Shown: piece by piece, positions 7,703 to 11,677 of the stretch
Layout: every line of letters begins with the position of its first letter
Numbering within the stretch: position 1 is the stretch's first letter
Source: JAWOGN01 sp046496815
GTDB taxonomy: Bacteria; Desulfobacterota; DSM-4660; Desulfatiglandales; Desulfatiglandaceae
Direction of reading: 5' to 3'
Assembly: GCA_046496815.1 (NCBI GenBank)
Contig: JAWOGN010000356.1
Location: 1 to 11,677 of the forward strand
DNA length: 11,677 nucleotides
Program-made: the position numbers and the translations under genes
The notes under the pieces: generated by a model
The model's database searches: none
Told to the model about the DNA's origin: nothing
What the model saw: only the letters and a program-made list of their open reading frames with translations

Positions 7703-7830
7703 TAATCCATTCTCGGAAAATAAATCTCCCGCACAACCTGTATTTCGTTGACCAATTCGCGACCCAATTCACTCAACATTACCCAATAGCCACACGGCGG
7801 TTTTTTGCCACTGGGAGCATAAACCCTCAA
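7702..7830 (-). CDS. Possible 42-residue small protein
   Basis: A short minus-strand frame encodes about 42 residues, beginning (TTG)RVYAPSGKKPPCGYWVM and continuing LSELGRELVNEIQVVREIYF before PRMD. The second half looks like a charged amphipathic helix, which non-coding sequence seldom gives. Its TTG start overlaps the upstream gene's stop as TTGA, and its TAA overlaps the rhuM-fic start as TAATG, so it exactly fills the gap between two genes. A second start, ATG at 7779-7777, would give 25 residues. No strong SD is visible. I recognise no family. It could be a small partner of the Fic protein or a coupling leader peptide, or a chance frame. Confidence 0.45.
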   Translation of the reverse strand: MRVYAPSGKKPPCGYWVMLSELGRELVNEIQVVREIYFPRMD

Positions 7831-8477
7831 TCATCCGGCCCCCGGTGGGCGGTTGCGTCTTCGTCGACCCAATCTTCCTCGGTGTAGGACATGCCCTTTC
7901 GCCCCGGCACCTTGCGCGTCGGTCCGGCCTTGTAAAAAGCGCAGCTTTTCGGTCCGTAACAGAAGGTCTCGAACCGGTACCGTTTCTTGGACGGATTCCA
8001 GTGGTCAATAATCATCTCCACCGGCATGCGACAGCCCCAGATACAGGCCGTGCACTTGGCGTCATACTTCCGGGTGTCCAGACGCCGATGCCCACGGCTG
8101 CGATAGGTTTCAAGGTCGGGCGGCATGCCATGAAACGGTGGACCAGCCGGGAAATCACCTTCAGCATCATTTATTATCCTCAGACCGCTTGCCTTGTAGA
8201 ATCCGGCCGTCTCAAGCCGCGGATCAGGAACGGGAACCGCCAGGCCGCTCACCTCCATGCCGACTCGAAATCGATGCTTCGCTTGTGCGGCCTTCCCGAG
8301 CGCAATTATGAATTCGCCCGGTTCATCATCGATTGTCCCTCCAAACAGAAGTACATACCCCAGATAGCTGTGGCTCCGCTCGTCGAAAGACCGCATCAGC
8401 CGAATACGGGGCTGCACGGCCTGAATGCGTCCCGACCATTCAATTTTGGCCGTTTTGGTTGTCGATCTTGACTCCAT
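7827..8477 (-). CDS. Uncharacterised protein with C-terminal Cys cluster
   Basis: I do not recognise a named family for this 216-residue protein. The first half (about 11-100) reads as a beta-rich fold: IEWSGRIQAVQPRIRL, RSHSYLGYVLLFGG, EFIIALGKAAQAKHRFRVGM, SGLAVPVPDPRLETAGFYKA. This pattern could suit an OB-like barrel, which is an inference only. The second half has C142-x2-C145-x3-C149 and later C173-x5-C179 (CYGPKSC), a likely zinc or Fe-S site, followed by a very polar tail with RKVPGRKGMSY and EEDWVDED. The start at ATG 8477 follows the DUF6880-like gene by 39 nt, with only a weak GGGAAAG upstream. The stop overlaps the small ORF as TTGA. There is no signal peptide or membrane segment, so it is probably cytoplasmic. 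Its place between a DUF6880-like gene and a Fic gene suggests a shared operon function. Confidence 0.8.
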   Translation of the reverse strand: MESRSTTKTAKIEWSGRIQAVQPRIRLMRSFDERSHSYLGYVLLFGGTIDDEPGEFIIALGKAAQAKHRFRVGMEVSGLAVPVPDPRLETAGFYKASGLRIINDAEGDFPAGPPFHGMPPDLETYRSRGHRRLDTRKYDAKCTACIWGCRMPVEMIIDHWNPSKKRYRFETFCYGPKSCAFYKAGPTRKVPGRKGMSYTEEDWVDEDATAHRGPDD

Positions 8478-8516
8478 GATGATTTTCTTTCCCGAACCTG
8501 CTCTTCAGAACCTGAT

Positions 8517-9863
8517 TCAGGTCCTCTTCGGTTTTCTTGGCCAACGTACCTTTGCACGTTCCAGAAAAGACGGCTCAACTTTTTTAGGTGCGCCGGTGAC
8601 GATATCCTCGAACCCGGCCATAAATCCCTTCTTGCGAAAGTGCCTTTTGCGTACATCGGCAACCACCGTCTGCCAGTCGGCATCAAGGCCGGCTTTTGAG
8701 TAGCATTTCTTCGCGTGCTTGATGTGATCAAGCGCCGCATCGTAATATTTGCTTTTGCCGGCATTGACGATCCGCACGCAGAGAGCACGGTACACTCTGG
8801 CGGATACATCAGGGTGAGAGCGCTCCAGCTTCCTCGCCAGCGGCTCAGTCCGGTAGTGGCTGAGATCTTCCAATTCGTCATCCGTGATCCGGTGCAGATA
8901 CGATACAAGGCGATCAAACTCCTTATGATCGAGCCAGAGTTCAACCAGAGAGGACAAGTCACCCTTTTCCGATGCCGCTATGGCCTTTTGGTGCCAATTC
9001 GTTTTCTCCTTGTTCGGCACATAGCGCATCAATTCCTTGTATGTGAACGTGGAGGGGTATGCCTCAAACTCGGACCAGGCGGATTGAAGCGCATCTTCCG
9101 TCCGCCCGATCCTGGCCAGCAGCACCCGTTTTAGCTCACCTAATTCGTGTTCTCCATATGATGTTCGGCTGTCCGCCCGCGCGATCTTCAAGCCTCTTTC
9201 GACCCAGGTAAGTGCATCTTCAGGATGTCTCCGGCTTTTGTATATTTTCGCGATGGCAATGCAGTCCTTGGCTTCAAGCCCGGTCTGATCGCAGATCGCG
9301 ATGTAAGCGTCAACACTACGCTGGGCTGCCAGCAACGTCTTCAGTACGCCGCCCCACCGTCGGCGTTCGTAGCCGGAAAAACGCTTTTTCTCGTCATCCC
9401 GGGTCGGAGCGGATTCGAACTTGGCGCGAATCTGCTGGATGAAGGCCGCCAAGCCCTTCTTGTCGAGTACTTTCACAACCCCACGCTCAAGGTCGTGACA
9501 GAATCCGTAGGGGTCGTCTTCCATCCAGGATATCAACGATATTGCGGTCTCGTCCGGATCAAAATTTGCACCCTGACGTGCTTTGACCCAGCCTTGAAAC
9601 AGTTCCTCAACCAGCATGCCGAAACTACCGCTCGAGTCGTCGATCTCATCGGCTTTTTCATGGCAAGCGGCGATGAAGGTCTCGTAAAGTCGCGCCGCCC
9701 GTGCCGGCTCTTTCTGGATGATTTTACCGATGTCATCGGCAACACCCTGAACATCCTCAACAAACGACCAGGCGGCATTATAGGAAATGAAACGGCCGGG
9801 AGACAGTGCCACTTCGATGGCCTTTTCCAGAGGATCGGTCTGTTTTCGCTTCGCGGGGCTCAT
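8517..9863 (-). CDS. DUF6880-like helical-repeat protein
   Basis: A 448-residue, almost wholly alpha-helical protein resembling DUF6880 proteins. The N-terminal part has the pattern RFISYNAAWSFVEDVQGVAD (24-43) followed by a helix ending in ACHEKADEIDDSSGSFG (66-82), where the DDSSG turn is typical of the family as I remember it. Residues about 180-400 look like TPR-type repeats: AKIYKSRRHPEDALTWVERG (205-224), LLARIGRTEDALQSAWSEFE (248-267) and a later Y-D-A-A-L-D-H-I-K-H-A helix. Such proteins usually serve as scaffolds, and no enzymatic motif is visible. The C-terminus is strongly basic (RAKVRWPRKPKRT), which could contact nucleic acid. The SD AAAGGAA (9874-9868) sits before the ATG and just after the upstream gene's stop, so the two are co-transcribed. 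DUF6880 genes are often near SWIM zinc-finger genes, but none is seen here. The function is unknown. Confidence 0.82.
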   Translation of the reverse strand: MSPAKRKQTDPLEKAIEVALSPGRFISYNAAWSFVEDVQGVADDIGKIIQKEPARAARLYETFIAACHEKADEIDDSSGSFGMLVEELFQGWVKARQGANFDPDETAISLISWMEDDPYGFCHDLERGVVKVLDKKGLAAFIQQIRAKFESAPTRDDEKKRFSGYERRRWGGVLKTLLAAQRSVDAYIAICDQTGLEAKDCIAIAKIYKSRRHPEDALTWVERGLKIARADSRTSYGEHELGELKRVLLARIGRTEDALQSAWSEFEAYPSTFTYKELMRYVPNKEKTNWHQKAIAASEKGDLSSLVELWLDHKEFDRLVSYLHRITDDELEDLSHYRTEPLARKLERSHPDVSARVYRALCVRIVNAGKSKYYDAALDHIKHAKKCYSKAGLDADWQTVVADVRKRHFRKKGFMAGFEDIVTGAPKKVEPSFLERAKVRWPRKPKRT

Positions 9864-9873
9864 GGTGTTCCTT

Positions 9874-11028
9874 TTATTGGCCCTTCCAGATACCGGCTTT
9901 CACCAGTCGTTTAACCAGCGCCTTGCGCCGCAGGTGGCCGGCCATGAACTTCTTCAGTTCCTTTTGGAATTGTTTTTTGGTCGCAAACAGGTCATAGGCT
10001 TCGGCGATGTCGACAAGTATACGGCATGCTTCGTCATAGCCCCTCCCCGATCCGCGCTCGACAGGTTCTTTAACCGCCGTCCAGGCCTTGGGAAAATCGC
10101 TGGACAGGTTTTTCAGGTACGCCTTGCGTTTCTCACGGCGCTTGGTCTCCCGTTGCTTCCGGTCCCGCTTTTGCTTTTTCATCCGGATTAGACGCGCCTT
10201 TTCGGCGTTCTGCCGCAATTGTCCCACCGTACGCCGGGGTTCATCGGTATCCCCCATCTGTAAGCCGCGCCGCCATGCTGCGAACCGGTTCCTGATGGAC
10301 CGTTCGGCCTGCTGCCCCTTGCCCTCAAGCAATTGTTTCAGGATCATATTGACTTCTTCTTTTGGCAGGGCATCGATCCACTTATCCATTTCCTGTGGCG
10401 AAATTTCCGCCTTCGGAGCAGACGGGCTGCCCATGCCGGCACCGGCCTGCAGGCCCGGGTCCACCTCAAGAAATTCGGCCAGCCCCTGCTGGCTCGCCGT
10501 CAGGTTTCCCAATCCGCTCACGCATAGCGGCTCCATCTCATCGTCATCCATCATCTCCCCGGCTACGGCCGGCAGCCAGCCGATGTACAAGCTGCGCAGG
10601 TCCCCGCGCAGCAGTTCATCCCGCACCGGGGACAGACGTGCCATCCACCCGCGGCCGTCCTCCATGCCGAAGCGGTCGTAGTTTTCCGACTCCTCCAAAC
10701 TCCAGGTAATGATCCAGTGGGTCTTGGTGGGCTTGATATCCAACAGGGAAGGCACGACCGCAGCTTTGGCGGTCTCTTTGGTCAAGGCCTCGATGGGCAG
10801 CCGCACCATGAAAATGGCCGTCATCCAGTTGGCCACATAGACATGGGCATCGAAATAGCGCTCCATCAACTTGTGGGGGTCGCCCTTGAAATCGCCCCAA
10901 TTGTATTCGTTGGTGAAGCTCACCGGCGTAATCGTGGCCCGAGTTGAGAGCGCCCTCAACTCTGCCATTTCATCGGCTGTTAGCGGCCGGTCAACGGCCA
11001 GAAACTCATAGTATTGGTATTCGCTCAT
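9874..11028 (-). CDS. Uncharacterised MSEYQYYEF-family protein, operon head
   Basis: A conserved hypothetical protein of 384 residues from ATG 11028. The N-terminus MSEYQYYEFLAVDRPLT, then RALSTRATITP, NEYNWGDFKGDP and LMERYFDAHVYVANW, is a pattern I recall from many unannotated bacterial proteins, often beside DUF6880 or SWIM zinc-finger genes. No enzyme motif is visible. Residues about 265-307 are a highly basic coiled-coil-like stretch (RLIRMKKQKRDRKQRETKRR), suggesting nucleic-acid or RNP contact. The C-terminal 50 residues are helical and Lys-rich. The frame stays open to an ATG at 11106, but the added 26 residues run back into the neighbouring IS3 remnant, do not resemble the family, and overlap the promoter hexamers, so 11028 is preferred. 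The ATG at 11028 lacks a good SD. The stop lies 10 nt before the DUF6880-like gene. Confidence 0.8.
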   Translation of the reverse strand: MSEYQYYEFLAVDRPLTADEMAELRALSTRATITPVSFTNEYNWGDFKGDPHKLMERYFDAHVYVANWMTAIFMVRLPIEALTKETAKAAVVPSLLDIKPTKTHWIITWSLEESENYDRFGMEDGRGWMARLSPVRDELLRGDLRSLYIGWLPAVAGEMMDDDEMEPLCVSGLGNLTASQQGLAEFLEVDPGLQAGAGMGSPSAPKAEISPQEMDKWIDALPKEEVNMILKQLLEGKGQQAERSIRNRFAAWRRGLQMGDTDEPRRTVGQLRQNAEKARLIRMKKQKRDRKQRETKRREKRKAYLKNLSSDFPKAWTAVKEPVERGSGRGYDEACRILVDIAEAYDLFATKKQFQKELKKFMAGHLRRKALVKRLVKAGIWKGQ

Positions 11029-11034
11029 GGGTTC

Positions 11035-11064
11035 AGTGTCATACGGAAGTGGCCCGGGTGTCAA
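11035..11064 (-). promoter_or_regulatory. Possible hybrid promoter at IS3 boundary
   Basis: On the minus strand TTGACA (11064-11059) is followed after 18 nt by GACACT (11040-11035), 6 nt before the ATG at 11028. The -35 is perfect, but the -10 is weak; TATGAC with a 15-nt spacer is an alternative. The TTGACA lies exactly next to the recognised inverted repeat of the IS3 remnant, so the element may supply the -35 and the flank the -10. As with the transposase promoter, the mRNA would be nearly leaderless. Confidence 0.4.
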
Positions 11065-11098
11065 GACCAAATCTGAATCTTTTTTAAGGTGTATGTCC
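11065..11098. repeat. IS3 remnant terminal inverted repeat (orfB side)
   Basis: This end reads GACCAAA at the outside and TTTAAGGTGTATGTCC (11083-11098) on the inside. The inside block matches the other end at 15 of 16 positions. Confidence 0.75.
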
Positions 11099-11102
11099 TT
11101 TA

Positions 11103-11261
11103 TCATGCCACAGCCGTTTGCATCTGACGATAAGCCTCGGAAGGCGTATCATATTCCCCTAAAAATTGATGCAGCTTCTCTTGATTATATTTTCGAATAA
11201 ATTCCCCGATGCTTTTTTTACACTCCCAGACCGACTCATATGATTTGGTATAAACTTCCTC
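11103..11261 (-). pseudogene. IS3 transposase OrfB, C-terminal remnant
   Basis: The minus frame from 11261 to the TGA at 11105-11103 encodes 52 residues typical of the end of the IS3-family rve integrase domain: EEVYTKSYESVWECKKSIGE, then FIRKYNQEKLHQFLGEYDTP, then SEAY. The pattern YN-x-E-x-x-H-Q-x-L-G-x-x-TP-x-x-AY follows the last catalytic E in intact transposases. A TAG at 11264-11262 closes the frame upstream, next to the deletion junction. No start codon or catalytic D/D/E residues remain ahead of it, so it is non-functional. Confidence 0.85.
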
Positions 11262-11421
11262 CTATTTCAATGTTCTCCAGAAGCTGCTTTTTCCATTTGA
11301 TGATCTGATTGGGATGAACCTCAAACTGACCGGCTATCTCCGAGATTGCCTGTTCCCTCTTGACCGCTTCCATCGCGACTCTCACTTTGAAATTGTCATC
11401 GTATGTCTTTCTCTTTTTCAA
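11236..11421 (-). pseudogene. IS3 transposase OrfA, truncated
   Basis: A 61-codon frame starting at TTG 11421 behind a perfect SD AAGGAGG (11433-11427). The protein begins MKKRKTYDDNFKVRVAMEAV, followed by KREQAISEIAGQFEVHPNQI and IKWKKQLLEN. This is the helix-turn-helix domain of IS3-family OrfA (IS2/IS150 type), which binds the element's ends. Normal OrfA is about 90-100 residues and has a leucine zipper after this point. Here the frame ends in unrelated residues (IEIGGSLYQII) created by the deletion near 11262-11270. The fragment could still be made and might bind the inverted repeats. Confidence 0.85.
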
Positions 11422-11445
11422 TGATACCTCCTTATTTCATTGTAA

Positions 11446-11479
11446 GGAGATACACCTTAAATTGCGACCCGTTTTGGTC
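11446..11479. repeat. IS3 remnant terminal inverted repeat (orfA side)
   Basis: The complement reads GACCAAA at the outside and TTTAAGGTGTATCTCC on the inside, 24 of 34 positions identical to the other end. It lies just upstream of the orfA SD. Confidence 0.75.
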
Positions 11480-11516
11480 CGAATCGACAAGACCATTATA
11501 ATTTTTATTTTTTTCA

Positions 11517-11552
11517 TTGAATAAATTGTTTTTATATTATATACAATATAAT
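11517..11552 (+). promoter_or_regulatory. AT-rich promoter with dyad over the -10
   Basis: TTGAAT (11517-11522), 17 nt, TATACA (11540-11545) is one candidate; TTGTTT (11526-11531), 15 nt, TATAAT (11547-11552) is another. A perfect 7-bp inverted repeat, TTATATT (11532-11538) and AATATAA (11545-11551), covers the -10 and could be an operator. In such AT-rich DNA chance matches are frequent. The rest of 11480-11646 holds no gene. Confidence 0.4.
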
Positions 11553-11646
11553 GTATGAAGCAAATTTATTTTTCAATCTCAATCTATACTCAAAATTATT
11601 ATATTATTTAATTATAAATTAGAAAGATAATAAAAGGAGGAAATAA

Positions 11647-11677
11647 ATGAAAAAATATTCAGATTTTAGAAGCGATA
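11647..11677 (+). CDS. Start of unknown gene, cut by window edge
   Basis: Only the first ten codons are present, MKKYSDFRSD. The SD AAAGGAGG (11633-11640) lies 6 nt before the ATG, which makes a real start very likely. The upstream region is extremely AT-rich, unlike the minus-strand operon, suggesting different ancestry. Nothing can be said about function. Confidence 0.7.
   Translation, partial: MKKYSDFRSD

Larger units (their letters stand above)
11065..11479 (-). mobile_element. Internally deleted IS3-family element
   Basis: Both ends carry a 34-bp imperfect inverted repeat (24 of 34 identical): 11065-11098 and the complement of 11446-11479. Each begins GACCAAA and ends with the nearly perfect block TTTAAGGTGTAT-x-TCC. 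Between them remain the first roughly 50 codons of orfA and the last 52 codons of orfB, out of frame with each other. The central part, including the end of orfA and the DDE catalytic core, is missing, so about 415 bp are left where an intact IS3 element has 1.2-1.5 kb. The outermost bases and any target duplication could not be fixed. The element could move only if a related transposase acts in trans. Confidence 0.82.

Noticed and set aside
7845..8471. Plus-strand frame of 208 codons
   Set aside because: It lies opposite the Cys-cluster gene, which fits the operon spacing; no SD or family pattern supports the plus frame.
9225..9914. Plus-strand frame of 229 codons
   Set aside because: It is antisense to the DUF6880-like gene, which has an SD and recognisable helical repeats.
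10088..10681. Plus-strand frame of 197 codons
   Set aside because: It is antisense to the operon's first gene, with Arg/Ser/Pro-rich translation typical of a shadow frame.
11029..11106. Longer start (ATG 11106) for the 384-residue protein
   Set aside because: The added 26 residues are encoded within the IS3 remnant and promoter hexamers, and the family-like N-terminus begins at 11028.

Overview
The window looks like an accessory (genomic-island) region of a bacterium. Moderate GC, SD motifs of the AAGGAGG type and protein style suggest a Gram-negative anaerobe such as a sulfate-reducing Desulfobacterota. That taxonomic guess rests on impression only. No tRNA, rRNA or CRISPR array was seen.

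Left part (1-2340): a flank with two hairpin-forming dyads, then a full-length DDE transposase of the IS4 superfamily on the minus strand (374-2041) with a sigma70-like promoter directly before its ATG. The element's ends could not be located by eye.

Centre, plus strand (2341-6479): a C-terminal fragment of an AbiEi-type antitoxin has lost its N-terminal part next to the transposase region. It overlaps (TTGA) an apparently intact AbiEii nucleotidyltransferase toxin gene. That gene overlaps (ATGA) a large gene encoding a zinc-binding region, an archaeo-eukaryotic primase (AEP) domain, an SF2 helicase and a single-HKD phospholipase D-like nuclease domain, the architecture of TOTE-type conflict proteins. 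The two overlaps suggest one translationally coupled unit. It ends at a strong hairpin with T-tracts on both sides, which can serve as a bidirectional terminator.

Right part, minus strand (11028 down to 6701): five tightly packed genes read towards the same terminator. They are an uncharacterised 384-residue protein, a DUF6880-like helical-repeat protein, an uncharacterised 216-residue protein with a Cys cluster, a probable 42-residue small protein, and a RhuM-Fic/Doc fusion. Their spacings are 10 nt, 39 nt, a TTGA overlap and a TAATG overlap. A 42-bp cluster of TGTCACAGCT repeats lies between fic and the terminator.

Right edge (11065-11677): an internally deleted IS3-family element keeps both terminal inverted repeats, the start of orfA and the end of orfB, but has lost the catalytic core. 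A TTGACA hexamer lies at its boundary and may drive the minus-strand operon. Beyond it is a very AT-rich promoter region and the first codons of a plus-strand gene that leaves the window.

Overall, two converging clusters, one AbiEii-primase-helicase-nuclease and one DUF6880/Cys-cluster/RhuM-Fic, sit between transposable-element sequences. This fits a defence or conflict island, and the AbiEii-linked TOTE-like protein is the strongest candidate for an under-described system.
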